This document shows positions 26,086 to 35,354 of a stretch of DNA of 64,000 nucleotides, piece after piece (the first letter of the stretch is position 1; every line of letters begins with the position of its first letter). The position numbers and the translations under genes were made by a program. The stretch is from AAA044-D11 sp009705075 (GTDB lineage Bacteria > Actinomycetota > Actinomycetes > Nanopelagicales > Nanopelagicaceae), in assembly GCA_965268675.1 (NCBI GenBank), contig OZ254179.1:1-64000 (forward strand), in the 5' to 3' direction. Below the pieces are notes generated by a model, which saw only the letters and a list, made by a program, of their open reading frames with translations, was not told the DNA's origin and did not search any database.

Positions 26086-28128
26086 ATGTCTAACTCTCTT
26101 CCATATCCTGGAGCGCCCGCAGGAACAGAGAGTCGAAGCGTTTTAGCAATTCCTGCATTTAGAAAACTTTGGAATTCCATGGCCTTCTCCTCATTTGGTG
26201 ATTGGTTAGGTTTGCTTGCGACAACGGCAATGGCACAGGAGCTTTCAAATGGTGACTATTCAAAGGCCAACTTTGCGATAGCCGGTGTATTTATTGTTCG
26301 CCTCTTACCTGCCGTAATTCTTGGCCCAATCGCAGGAGTTATCGCAGATCGTTTTGATCGCAGAAGGCTAATGATTTTCTGTGACATTTTTCGCTTCGGG
26401 CTTTACTTATCAATCCCCATAGTCGGAAATTATTTCTGGCTTTACACCGCAACTATTTTAGTTGAATGCTTCACACTATTTTGGTCACCCGCCAAAGAAG
26501 CTTCAATTCCAAATATGGTTCCAAAAAACAAATTGGAAAGTGCAAATCAAGTTTCACTTCTTGCCGCCTATGGAACCGCACCAATAGCCGCAATAATTTT
26601 CTCGCTGTTAGCACTTGTCTCTACCGCGCTAGGAACCTTCCTCCCGCCAGAATTTGCATCCGCCTCCGACTTAGCGCTTTATATTGATGCTTTATCATTT
26701 TTGTATACCGCCTGGATCGTTTACAAACTCCGTGAAATTCCTAAAGGTCCAGCTAATAAAGCAACCGTAAATGACAATATTGGTAAATCTCTCTTTGAAG
26801 GCTTCAAATATGTAAACAGCTCAAAACTTATCCGCGGATTAATTTTTGGAATGCTCGGTGCATTCTTTGCAGCAGGTGCGGTAATTGGACTTGCTAGAAC
26901 TTTCGTTGGCGATCTAAATGCTGGAGATGCGGCCTACGGAATCCTCTTTGGTGCCGTCTTTACGGGGCTAGCGCTAGGAATTTCATTTGGTCCAAAGGTA
27001 TTTGCGCAGTTCTCACGCCGGCGCATTTTCGGAGCAGCGCTAACTATTTCTTCATTTTTCTTAATTCTCTTGGCGCTAATAACAAACTTAGTCCTTGCAA
27101 TTTTTATCACAATAATCTTAGGCGCCTTTGCCGGAGTCTCTTGGGTCTCTGGTTTCACAATGCTGGGACTTGAAGTTGCAGATGAAGTTCGAGGCCGCAC
27201 CTTCGCCTTCGTCCAATCCCTTATTCGAGTCTCTTTAGTCTTGGTTCTAGCAGTGTCCCCGATTGTCGCTGCCGCGATTGGTCGACATACATTTAAGTTT
27301 GAAAATTTTGAGGTTACCTACAATGGCGCAGCATTCACAATGTTGGCCGCTGGAGTTATTGGAGTAATAGTTGGAGTAGTTTCTTACCGAACAATGCGAG
27401 ATCGACCTAATGTTTCGCTATGGTCAGATGTCTTAGCAGCAAGCAGGGGTGAACTAGGTGGGATTACCGGCGCCACGCATACTGGAGTATTTATCTCATT
27501 TGAAGGTGGCGAAGGTTCAGGTAAATCAACTCAGACTGAGCTACTGAAAGAATATTTAGAGTCAATTGGTGAAAGAGTTTTGTTAACTCGTGAACCCGGT
27601 GGCACACCACTCGGTAAACAACTCCGAGAAATTTTGCTTGATAACAAGACTGGAAATATTTCACCAAGAGCTGAAGCACTTATGTATGCCGCGGACCGCG
27701 CTAATCATGTTTATTCTTTAATACAACCAGCACTTGTTGACGGGCAGGTTGTAATTACTGATCGCTATTTAGACTCTTCAGTTGCTTATCAAGGCGCCGG
27801 TCGTGTCTTGCAACCTTCCGAGGTAGCTCGTATTTCAAGGTGGGCGACTGAGAATTTGGCGCCTAATCTGACAATTGTTATGGATATCCCAGCAGAAATT
27901 GGACTCGCTAGGCTGAAATCTCGCGATCGACTTGAAGCCGAACCACTTGCATTCCACGAACGCATTCGCCAAGAATATTTAAATATTGCGAATTCAGATC
28001 CCGAGAGATATTTTGTAGTTGATGCGACACAAGCAAAAGAAGCCATCCATCAAGAAATCGTGGAGCGAGTTTCCAAATTACCACTGCTTGCAATAAATCA
28101 GAGCGCTAAAAAACGATTTAGAAAATAG
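26086..28128 (+). CDS. tmk: Fused MFS transporter and thymidylate kinase
   Basis: 680-residue fusion. Residues about 1-455 form a 12-helix MFS-type permease (FGDWLGLLATTAMAQ and GVIADRFDRRRLMIF are typical of the MFS_3 group). Residues about 466-680 are a full thymidylate kinase with P-loop FEGGEGSGKSTQ, LTREPGGTPLG, and DRYLDSSVAYQGAGR. Thymidylate kinase makes dTDP from dTMP and is essential. This fusion is known in other actinobacteria such as Streptomyces. The permease substrate is unknown. A TAGGCT hexamer six bases before the ATG suggests a leaderless start. holB follows with a 1-base overlap. Confidence 0.94.
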   Translation: MSNSLPYPGAPAGTESRSVLAIPAFRKLWNSMAFSSFGDWLGLLATTAMAQELSNGDYSKANFAIAGVFIVRLLPAVILGPIAGVIADRFDRRRLMIFCDIFRFGLYLSIPIVGNYFWLYTATILVECFTLFWSPAKEASIPNMVPKNKLESANQVSLLAAYGTAPIAAIIFSLLALVSTALGTFLPPEFASASDLALYIDALSFLYTAWIVYKLREIPKGPANKATVNDNIGKSLFEGFKYVNSSKLIRGLIFGMLGAFFAAGAVIGLARTFVGDLNAGDAAYGILFGAVFTGLALGISFGPKVFAQFSRRRIFGAALTISSFFLILLALITNLVLAIFITIILGAFAGVSWVSGFTMLGLEVADEVRGRTFAFVQSLIRVSLVLVLAVSPIVAAAIGRHTFKFENFEVTYNGAAFTMLAAGVIGVIVGVVSYRTMRDRPNVSLWSDVLAASRGELGGITGATHTGVFISFEGGEGSGKSTQTELLKEYLESIGERVLLTREPGGTPLGKQLREILLDNKTGNISPRAEALMYAADRANHVYSLIQPALVDGQVVITDRYLDSSVAYQGAGRVLQPSEVARISRWATENLAPNLTIVMDIPAEIGLARLKSRDRLEAEPLAFHERIRQEYLNIANSDPERYFVVDATQAKEAIHQEIVERVSKLPLLAINQSAKKRFRK

Positions 28129-29279
28129 TGCCAACCATGTCAGTCTTTGATCTTCTAATTGATCAGGAACACGTTATTTCAATTCTTCGCGATGCCGTTC
28201 AAGCTGCCGCTATTGGAGATGACGAATCACAGGAGATGACGCATGCCTGGTTATTTACCGGCCCACCTGGATCGGGGCGGAGTAATGCTGCACTCGCATT
28301 CGCCGCCGCACTTGTCTGCAAGCAAGGCGGTTGTAACGAATGCACTGATTGTTTGACGGCGCTAAGAGGAAACCACGCAGATGTTGAACTAATTAAAACC
28401 GAGGGCCTGTCTATAAAAATTGATGAAGTTCGAGAACTTATTACAAGAGCCTCTTGGAGCCCTTCCGTAGGAAACTATCGAGTAGTTGTAATCGAAGATG
28501 CGGATCGACTCACAGAATCAGCAGCAAATGCGCTGCTGAAGGCGATTGAAGAGCCAGGACTTCGAACCGTTTGGTTACTTTGTGCTCCAAGTGCAACTGA
28601 TGTGTTACCTACGATTCGATCTCGAATGCGAAGTTTGGTTCTGCGAACACCATCTACAACAGCAGTTGCAGCACTTTTAGTAGAAGAGAAAATTTCACCC
28701 GCGATGGCAAATTTTGCTGCGCGCGCTTCCCAAGGACATATTGGCCGAGCGCGTCATCTTGCAAAAAGTGAAGATGCCAGAACTCGTCGTGAAGCAATCT
28801 TAAAAATCTCATTATTGATATCTGATGTTGCTTCAGCATTTAAAGCCGCACAGGTGTTGGTAGAAGCGGCAAAGGCAGAAGCTGAAGAAGAAGCTGAAAG
28901 GCGCGACAGTGCCGAAATTATTTCGCTTAAAGAAGCATGGGGGCAACAAGGTTCAAAGTTGACCCAGGGAGGCTCTAAAGCTGTTAAAGAGTTAGAGAAA
29001 GAACAAAAATCTCGGACAACAAGAATGGTGAGAGATTACTTAGATCGAGCCCTACTTGATATCGCAACGCTTTATCGGGACACGCTTTTAGTGCAATCAA
29101 ATTCTCTTGATTCAATCATAAATATAGATTTGATTTCGGAGATTGAGAAATTAGCGGAGAGAACAACTCCGGAGGCCACTCTGAAAAAACTTGAAGCGAT
29201 TATGAGTGCTCGGACAAATCTTGCACACAATGCCGCGCCTCTTTTAACTATCGAAGCGCTAATGGTTTCCCTCAAGTAA
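28128..29279 (+). CDS. holB: DNA polymerase III subunit delta'
   Basis: Clamp-loader subunit. The 383-residue product has Walker A GPPGSGRSN, a zinc-binding Cys cluster (CKQGGCNECTDC), and the AAA+ motifs VVVIEDADRLTESAANALLKAIEEPG and SRMRSLVLRTP. The GTG start at 28128 overlaps the tmk stop; an ATG at 28137 three codons later is an equally good start. The segment around residues 245-290 is Lys/Glu-rich and probably helical. It overlaps the following hydrolase gene by one base. The tmk-holB order is common because both serve DNA synthesis. Confidence 0.93.
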   Translation: MPTMSVFDLLIDQEHVISILRDAVQAAAIGDDESQEMTHAWLFTGPPGSGRSNAALAFAAALVCKQGGCNECTDCLTALRGNHADVELIKTEGLSIKIDEVRELITRASWSPSVGNYRVVVIEDADRLTESAANALLKAIEEPGLRTVWLLCAPSATDVLPTIRSRMRSLVLRTPSTTAVAALLVEEKISPAMANFAARASQGHIGRARHLAKSEDARTRREAILKISLLISDVASAFKAAQVLVEAAKAEAEEEAERRDSAEIISLKEAWGQQGSKLTQGGSKAVKELEKEQKSRTTRMVRDYLDRALLDIATLYRDTLLVQSNSLDSIINIDLISEIEKLAERTTPEATLKKLEAIMSARTNLAHNAAPLLTIEALMVSLK

Positions 29280-30751
29280 TGTTGCAGAGAAAAAAAGTTC
29301 TAGCGCTATTTTTAGTAGTAGTTCTAGTAGTTATCGGCTCATTAATTAAGCAAACAAACCTACGTAGCTGGACCTTAAAAGAATTCAATTCACAAGAGCT
29401 CAGATGGCAGGATTGTTATGGAGATTTTCAATGTTCAACTTTCAAAGTTCCCGTAGATTACGAAAATATTAATAATAAGACTTTCACCTTAAGCGTTTTA
29501 AGGCACCGGGCGGTTGATCAAGAAAATCGATTGGGCGCAATTCTTGTTAACCCCGGAGGCCCCGGAGGATCGGCAACCGATTACGCCTATAACGCAGATT
29601 TGATTGTTTCAAAGGCAATTTATGAACGTTTCGACATCGTTGGATTTGATCCCAGGGGCGTTAATACCTCTGAACCTATTCGATGCCTAACTAATTCCGA
29701 GGAAGATAAATATTTAGAGACAGATGTAAGCGCCGATGAAAGTAAGCAAATTGCGGAAATAGTGGCGATTTCAAAGGAGTTTGCCGGTAAATGCGCAAAG
29801 GTTGCAGGCAAAAAACTTGGCCACTACAGCACTTTCGAAGCTGCAAAAGACATGGAGATTCTCCGCAATTTATTGAATGAGAAGAGATTAAATTACTTAG
29901 GAAAAAGCTACGGAACTTATCTAGGAACTTTATATGCCGCTCTTTACCCAAAATCAGTTGGGAGAATGGTCCTAGATGGAGCTGTGGCCCCAAGTGTTTC
30001 GCTTTTAGATCAGGAGTTAGCTCAGGCAATTGGATTTGATAGCGCGCTTGAAAATTACTTAGTAACAAATAAGAAAATTGATATCGAAGACATTAAGAAA
30101 CTTATGGCAAGATCTTTGACCAACCCCATGAAAAGCAAGAAGGGACGCGTTGCTACTCAATCACTAGTAATTACAGCTATCGCTCAATCTTTATATGATC
30201 CTGAATCTGGTTGGAAAGAGCTTACTAAGGCGCTCGACTTAGCGCTTGAAAAAGAAGACCCAACAGGAATTCTCGCCTTGGCAGACAGTTACAACAACCG
30301 CGACTCTTCTGGGAATTATTACAGCAATCAAACAGATGTTTCGGCGATGATTTCCTGTCTTGATTGGCGGGAAGACCGCACCATTTCTGAAATTGCCGCA
30401 GACCGAGAAAAGTTTAAAAGAACGTCACCAATTTTCGGCCCTTTTTTAAGTCTCTCAAGTTTGTCCTGTAAGTTTTGGAGAGCGAAACCAGTTCTACCAA
30501 ATATAGATTTAACTAAAATAGATACAAAACCAGTTTTAATAATTGGAGTAACCCAAGATCCAGCAACGCCATTTAAGTGGGCGAAGGCGCTGGCCAAAGT
30601 ATTTACCAAGGCAGAGCTCGTGACGCTAAAGGGCGAAGGTCATACCGGTCATAATCGAGGGAATGCGTGTGTCGATACAGCCGTAGATTCCTACTTTCTA
30701 ACGGGAAAAATTGGATCAAAAGGGCTGATTTGCACCCAAAGTGGTAATTAG
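29279..30751 (+). CDS. Exported alpha/beta hydrolase, tripeptidyl aminopeptidase-like
   Basis: 490-residue protein with an uncleaved-looking N-terminal hydrophobic segment (KKVLALFLVVVLVVIGSLI, residues 5-23) and then a large alpha/beta hydrolase of the SlpD/E-TAP family. It shows NPGGPGGSATDYA (oxyanion region), the nucleophile Ser in GKSYGTYLG, the Asp region VTQDPATPFKWA and the His in GEGHTG. These enzymes cleave N-terminal tripeptides or proline-containing peptides outside the membrane. Its start overlaps the holB stop (TAATG), and a similar hydrolase follows holB or tmk in Streptomyces, so the linkage is conserved though functionally unexplained. Confidence 0.85.
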   Translation: MLQRKKVLALFLVVVLVVIGSLIKQTNLRSWTLKEFNSQELRWQDCYGDFQCSTFKVPVDYENINNKTFTLSVLRHRAVDQENRLGAILVNPGGPGGSATDYAYNADLIVSKAIYERFDIVGFDPRGVNTSEPIRCLTNSEEDKYLETDVSADESKQIAEIVAISKEFAGKCAKVAGKKLGHYSTFEAAKDMEILRNLLNEKRLNYLGKSYGTYLGTLYAALYPKSVGRMVLDGAVAPSVSLLDQELAQAIGFDSALENYLVTNKKIDIEDIKKLMARSLTNPMKSKKGRVATQSLVITAIAQSLYDPESGWKELTKALDLALEKEDPTGILALADSYNNRDSSGNYYSNQTDVSAMISCLDWREDRTISEIAADREKFKRTSPIFGPFLSLSSLSCKFWRAKPVLPNIDLTKIDTKPVLIIGVTQDPATPFKWAKALAKVFTKAELVTLKGEGHTGHNRGNACVDTAVDSYFLTGKIGSKGLICTQSGN

Positions 30752-30780
30752 CACCATTTGTTATACGGCATTATTTCCCC

Positions 30781-31428
30781 ATGCGCTTAGACCACGTCTC
30801 ATATGTAACTTCACATGACCAACTGGCTGACACGGTACAACGTCTCGGTTCAAGACTCGGAAGCACCTTCGTTGATGGCGGCGTTCATCCAAGATTCGGT
30901 ACAAGAAATTTCACATTGCCGTTACAAAATGGTCACTACTTAGAAGTTGTATGCCCACTTGATCACCCGGCCGCAGATTCGTCACCATTTGGTAAGGCAG
31001 TTTCAAAACGAGCAGCAGAAGGCGGCGGTTGGCTAACTTGGGTTCTCGCTAGCGATGATATTTCGCCAATTGAAACACGACTTGGTCGTCCAGCAGTTGA
31101 AGGCCATCGTAAAAAGCCGGATGGAAAAGATTTATCTTGGAAGCAAATTGGGATTCTTGAACTTCTCGCTGACAAGCAACTTCCATTCTTCATTCAGTGG
31201 TTAACACTCGAACACCCTTCAACTGATGGCAAAGCAATTTCAAAGATAGTTAAAGTTGAAATCGCTGGTGACACAAAAGTTATTTCCGAGTGGATTGGTT
31301 CTGATTTAGAGAAAGCAATCGGAAGTGATATCGAAGTTGAATGGGTGGATGCATCAACTAATGATGGTGATTCAGGAATTGTTGCAGTTCATCTACAAAC
31401 ACCAACTGGAGTAATTCGACTAGATTAA
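30781..31428 (+). CDS. VOC-superfamily protein (glyoxalase-like domain)
   Basis: 215-residue protein of the glyoxalase-like PF13468 type: it starts with RLDHVSYVTSHDQLADTVQRLGSRLG and has HPRFGTRNFTLPLQNGHYLEVVCPL, both typical of the vicinal-oxygen-chelate fold with His and Glu metal ligands. Such proteins are dioxygenases, lyases or resistance proteins; the specific function is unknown. A CATTAT hexamer six bases before the ATG suggests a leaderless transcript, a near match to TANNNT. It precedes tRNA-Thr by 12 bases. Confidence 0.75.
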   Translation: MRLDHVSYVTSHDQLADTVQRLGSRLGSTFVDGGVHPRFGTRNFTLPLQNGHYLEVVCPLDHPAADSSPFGKAVSKRAAEGGGWLTWVLASDDISPIETRLGRPAVEGHRKKPDGKDLSWKQIGILELLADKQLPFFIQWLTLEHPSTDGKAISKIVKVEIAGDTKVISEWIGSDLEKAIGSDIEVEWVDASTNDGDSGIVAVHLQTPTGVIRLD

Positions 31429-31440
31429 ACATTTCACCGC

Positions 31441-31515
31441 GCCTCTGTGGCTCAGTGGTAGAGCAGCTCATTCGTAACGAGCAGATCGTCGGTTCAATCC
31501 CGACCAGGGGCTCCA
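31441..31515 (+). tRNA. tRNA-Thr (anticodon CGT)
   Basis: Cloverleaf with acceptor GCCTCTG/CAGGGGC (one T-G pair), D arm GCTC/GAGC, anticodon arm GCTCA/CGAGC with loop TTCGTAA, and T arm GTCGG/CCGAC. The last pair of the anticodon stem is A-C, a mismatch. Anticodon CGT reads the Thr codon ACG. Discriminator is T and CCA is encoded at 31513-31515. Confidence 0.93.
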
Positions 31516-31549
31516 CACTCAAGTAATTAGATGAGATTGAGAGGCTGCC

Positions 31550-32671
31550 ATGAGACTTAAGATTTCGATTCTCATCGCGAAATTAGCTGGCTGGCTTTCA
31601 AAATCCATTCTCCGCAAGTCTGGTGAAACTATCCCTGGGCGCGTCTTATTAGCTCTTTATCCGCAAGCAATTAGTGAACTTTCGAAGAAGCGAAAGATTA
31701 TTTGCGTTTCGGGAACTAACGGTAAAACATCTACAACTAAAGCGTTGGTAACAATCATTTCCAAATTAGGAACGGTTACTACAAGCCCATCTGGTTCGAA
31801 CTTAGATCGCGGCGTAGCAACGGCTTTAATGAGTAAATCCGAATATGCCGTATTAGAGGTAGATGAGCTTCACCTATCTCGAATAATTGCGGAGGCAAAG
31901 CCAAAAGCAGTGCTTCTTTTGAATTTAACTAGAGACCAACTTCATAGGATGCACGAAGTTAAGCGGGTCGCAGATAGGTGGGCAATTTCTGCATCGAGCG
32001 CACCTGAAACACTCTTCATCGGAGACATTGATGATCCCTTTGTTGCAAGGGCATTAGCTTCGGCAGCGCAATCTCTTAAGATTTCATTTGGTGGCCGCAA
32101 ACATTTAGATGGCGCAGTATGTCCAAGTTGTGGAATTTACCTAAAGTGGTCGGGAAACAATTACAAATGTTCTTGTGGCTTAACTAATACAAACCCCGAT
32201 GAACTCTTTGAATCCGGAAGTGCAGCATTTCGAAATGCAACTCTTGCCAACACGGTTGGAAAATTATTTGGTGGGAAGCCGCTCGCTATAGCTGAAAAAT
32301 CTCTAGAAAGAAGTGTAGATCGAGATTACCAAGGCGTGAAGGCTAACTTACGTCTCACTAAAAATCCTGCGTCATGGACTGAAGCACTTCATTCAGCAGT
32401 AGGAGATGATGTGGTTTTGATTGTTAATTCCAGAGAGGTGGATGGCATCGACACATCATGGCTCTGGGATATTTCTTTTGCGCAACTTGCCGGTAAACGA
32501 GTAATTGTTTGCGGTGAACGCGGGTTAGATATTGCATATCGTTTACATGTAGAGGGCATTGAGGCAGAACTAACCTCAAATTTCGAAGGTGCCATTTCAA
32601 AATTTCCTAAGGGATCAAGCGTGCATGTTCTTGCGGCGTACACCGCCTTTCACGAATTGATTAATTCATGA
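31550..32671 (+). CDS. murT: Lipid II isoglutaminyl synthase subunit MurT
   Basis: With GatD, amidates the D-Glu of the lipid II stem peptide to D-isoglutamine. The 373-residue product is a Mur-ligase fold: P-loop VSGTNGKTSTTKALV, and a C-terminal DUF1727 part. A Cys4 ribbon-type insert (CPSCGIYLKW then CSC, around residues 190-210) is typical of MurT. A ribosome site GAGAGG precedes the ATG. gatD overlaps by 4 bases, so the two subunits are made together. This predicts amidated peptidoglycan. Confidence 0.94.
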   Translation: MRLKISILIAKLAGWLSKSILRKSGETIPGRVLLALYPQAISELSKKRKIICVSGTNGKTSTTKALVTIISKLGTVTTSPSGSNLDRGVATALMSKSEYAVLEVDELHLSRIIAEAKPKAVLLLNLTRDQLHRMHEVKRVADRWAISASSAPETLFIGDIDDPFVARALASAAQSLKISFGGRKHLDGAVCPSCGIYLKWSGNNYKCSCGLTNTNPDELFESGSAAFRNATLANTVGKLFGGKPLAIAEKSLERSVDRDYQGVKANLRLTKNPASWTEALHSAVGDDVVLIVNSREVDGIDTSWLWDISFAQLAGKRVIVCGERGLDIAYRLHVEGIEAELTSNFEGAISKFPKGSSVHVLAAYTAFHELINS

Positions 32672-33372
32672 GCCAGATAAGAATTATTCGAATTCACAAT
32701 GAACTTCTTGGAACTTACGGAGATCAAGGCAATGCCGAAGTCCTAGCGTTCCGTGCCAAATTTCATGGAATTACCGCGACAATTACCGATGTTGGTTACA
32801 ACGATCCACTTCCAACCAATGGCGATATTTATTTGCTGGGTGGCGCCGAAGATGCCGCACAACTCTTGAGCTTAGAGGCGTTACAACGAGGCGATAATTT
32901 AGAAATTCTAAAATTTGCTATTGAACGGGGCGCAGTAATTTTGGCAGTGTGTGCTGGATTTCAAATCATCGGCAATAAATTCATGGCAAATGGAAAAGAA
33001 GTAGATGGGCTTGGCTTGCTCGATGTTATTAGCACCCCGGGGGATAAGCGTTTTGTTGGAGATATAAAAACGGTATCTACTGTTTTAGGTTTTGAACTAA
33101 CTGGATTTGAAAATCATATGGGCCGCACAATATTGGGCCCGACGGCTCAAGCTTTTGCGAAAGTTGTCTCCGGCCATGGAAATGGTGACGGTAAATTTGA
33201 TGGCGCTGTTTCTGGAAATATCTTTGGAACATATATGCATGGTCCAATACTTGCTCGCAATCCAGAGCTTGCTGATTTGTTACTAACTCGTGCAACTGGT
33301 CGCAAATACGCACAAATTAGCGATCCCTTAGCCTTGAAATATGCAACGTGGCGTCGCAAGGTAATTAAGTAG
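32668..33372 (+). CDS. gatD: Lipid II isoglutaminyl synthase, glutamine amidotransferase subunit GatD
   Basis: 234-residue class I glutamine amidotransferase of the CobB/CobQ-like type. The catalytic Cys lies in ILAVCAGFQIIG (about residue 95) and the catalytic His in TYMHGPILARNPELAD. It supplies ammonia from glutamine to MurT. Its ATG overlaps the murT stop by 4 bases. The pair is widespread in Gram-positive bacteria, including actinobacteria. Confidence 0.93.
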   Translation: MSQIRIIRIHNELLGTYGDQGNAEVLAFRAKFHGITATITDVGYNDPLPTNGDIYLLGGAEDAAQLLSLEALQRGDNLEILKFAIERGAVILAVCAGFQIIGNKFMANGKEVDGLGLLDVISTPGDKRFVGDIKTVSTVLGFELTGFENHMGRTILGPTAQAFAKVVSGHGNGDGKFDGAVSGNIFGTYMHGPILARNPELADLLLTRATGRKYAQISDPLALKYATWRRKVIK

Positions 33373-33499
33373 GTTACAATTAGCCAGTTGTTGCAACCGC
33401 AGCACTCCCCATAGAACCCTCTGATAAGAATCAAGGTTCACTTGCGAGTCTTATTCTTTGGCACCACGAGACACGCTTGATGTCTCGATTGGTATTTTT

Positions 33500-35290
33500 A
33501 TGTCATTTAAAGATTTAGGTATTGCTCCTGCGCTCGTAGAAGCGCTCGACGCTCAAGGAATTACATCCCCGTTCCCAATTCAGAGCGCAACGCTCCCAGA
33601 CGCAATCAAGGGTCGTGACGTTTTAGGTCGCGGTCAGACTGGTTCTGGAAAAACTCTAGCTTTTGGTCTTGCAATGCTCACTCGCCTTGAAGGCCGCACT
33701 GCTAAGCCACATCGCCCACTTGGCTTAATTCTCTCGCCAACCCGCGAACTTGCTGTTCAGATTTCAGATGTTGTTGGACCACTTTCTCGCAAAGTTGGTT
33801 TAAGCACCCAAGTTGTTGCTGGTGGACTTTCATATGTTGGCCAAATTAAAGCTTTGCGTAGTGGAGTAACAATTCTTGTTGCAACGCCAGGTCGCCTAAT
33901 TGATTTAATTGAGAAGAAGCATGTTGTTCTAGATGATGTCGTTATAACTGTTCTCGACGAAGCTGATCAGATGGCAGATATGGGCTTCTTGCCCGTTGTT
34001 AAAGACATCTTGGGCCAGACAAAAGATGATGGTCAAAGATTGCTTTTCTCTGCAACCCTTGATCGCGATGTAGATTCACTTGTAAAGCGATTCTTAAAGA
34101 ATCCAATAACTCACTCACTCGAGAATGAAAAATCTCGTGCTGCAGATATGTTGCACCACGTTCTTATTATGGATCAAGGTCATAAAGATTTAGTAGCAAC
34201 TCAAATAGCAGCGCGCGAAGGTCGAACAATTTTCTTCGTTCGCACTAAACATGGCGCCGATAAACTCGCCGAAAAGATGCTTCGCTCTGGTGTTCCAGTT
34301 GGAGTTTTACATGGCGGAAAATCACAAGGACAACGAACACGAGTACTTGCCGCTTTTAAAGATGGTCGCGCCTCAGCGCTAGTTGCAACAGATGTTGCCG
34401 CCCGCGGAATTCACGTTGATGATGTTTCACTTGTTGTACACGTTGATGCCCCGGCAGATCACAAGGATTACTTACACCGTGCTGGACGTACTGCTCGCGC
34501 AGGTGCAACAGGAGTTGTTGTAACTCTTGCAACGCACAAACAGAAGCGTGGAATCTTCGGAATTACAAACCTCGCTAAAGTTAAATTGAATGAAGTTTAT
34601 GTTCGCCCATCAGACCCAGAGCTAGTTCGGGTTACTGGAGCTCAAGAGCCATCAGGGATTCCGGTAATTGTTGAAGCAGAAAGACCTGGACGCAATGATC
34701 GCGGAAGTCGCGAACGTGGTGACCGCGGTGGTTTTCGTCGAGGGCATGCAAGTAATTTTAAGAAGCGCAGCGAAGGCGGCGGGCGCGTAGGAGATAGCGA
34801 AAAAGAAAAACCAGTTCGTTCATTCCGCGGAGCAACTCCAACCAAGCCTAAGTATGAAGATCGTCCAGTTCGCACAGAGCGCACAGAACGCCCAGTTCGT
34901 AACGACAGAAACGAACGCCCAGAGCGCACAGAGCGTCCAGTTCGTAACGATAGAAACGAACGTCCATTCCGCGCAGATCGCCACCCAAAAGCAGAGCGAT
35001 TTGAAAAATCAGATCGACCAGCAAAAGTAGATCGTTTCAATACTCCTAAGCCTGCGAAGAAGAGTTACAAATCTGACTCTCGCCCGGCAACTTCAACTTG
35101 GCGAGCAGATTCCGAAAAAGTTGAACGGAGCGAAAAATTCGAAGGCAAGCGACCAGCGTTTAAGAAGGCTTCTGGCCCAAAGAAATTTGCGAAGAAGGCT
35201 CCCGCCAAACGTGCTCCGCTACCAAAAGGAACCTTTAAAAAAGCTGGCCCGAAGAAAAATACGGGTAAGGCCAAGCCAAGAACGAAATAA
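33500..35290 (+). CDS. DEAD-box ATP-dependent RNA helicase with basic repeat tail
   Basis: RNA helicase likely acting in ribosome assembly or RNA decay, helpful at low temperature. The core (residues about 1-375) has the Q motif PFPIQSATLPDAI, Walker A GQTGSGKT, LDEADQM, SAT and HRAGRTARAG. The last 200 or so residues are a low-complexity Arg/Lys/Glu/Pro tail with two perfect-length 15-residue repeats and a Lys/Ala-rich end, a likely RNA-binding region. I chose the ATG at 33500 (MSFKDLGIAPALVEAL); a TTG at 33458 would add 14 unconserved residues. A TATTCT box at 33452-33457 may be its promoter. Confidence 0.93.
   Translation: MSFKDLGIAPALVEALDAQGITSPFPIQSATLPDAIKGRDVLGRGQTGSGKTLAFGLAMLTRLEGRTAKPHRPLGLILSPTRELAVQISDVVGPLSRKVGLSTQVVAGGLSYVGQIKALRSGVTILVATPGRLIDLIEKKHVVLDDVVITVLDEADQMADMGFLPVVKDILGQTKDDGQRLLFSATLDRDVDSLVKRFLKNPITHSLENEKSRAADMLHHVLIMDQGHKDLVATQIAAREGRTIFFVRTKHGADKLAEKMLRSGVPVGVLHGGKSQGQRTRVLAAFKDGRASALVATDVAARGIHVDDVSLVVHVDAPADHKDYLHRAGRTARAGATGVVVTLATHKQKRGIFGITNLAKVKLNEVYVRPSDPELVRVTGAQEPSGIPVIVEAERPGRNDRGSRERGDRGGFRRGHASNFKKRSEGGGRVGDSEKEKPVRSFRGATPTKPKYEDRPVRTERTERPVRNDRNERPERTERPVRNDRNERPFRADRHPKAERFEKSDRPAKVDRFNTPKPAKKSYKSDSRPATSTWRADSEKVERSEKFEGKRPAFKKASGPKKFAKKAPAKRAPLPKGTFKKAGPKKNTGKAKPRTK
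34880..34969 (+). repeat. Tandem 45-bp repeat in the helicase tail
   Basis: Two adjacent 45-base units (34880-34924 and 34925-34969) encode RTERPVRNDRNERPE and RTERPVRNDRNERPF. They differ at only a few bases. A partial copy (RTE) precedes them and RADRHPKAERF follows as a degenerate echo. In-frame repeats of this type can change copy number between strains without breaking the gene. Confidence 0.85.
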
Positions 35291-35354
35291 TTTAATCAGT
35301 GAACTCACAGAATTTACTGCTAACTAATTCAGCGTTGGAGAGCATAATCTTCTT

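Noticed and set aside
34642..35040. Minus-strand open frame opposite the helicase tail
   Set aside because: Arises from the repetitive Arg/Glu-coding tail read backwards; repeats of Ser-Leu-Arg-Thr-Gly are an artefact.
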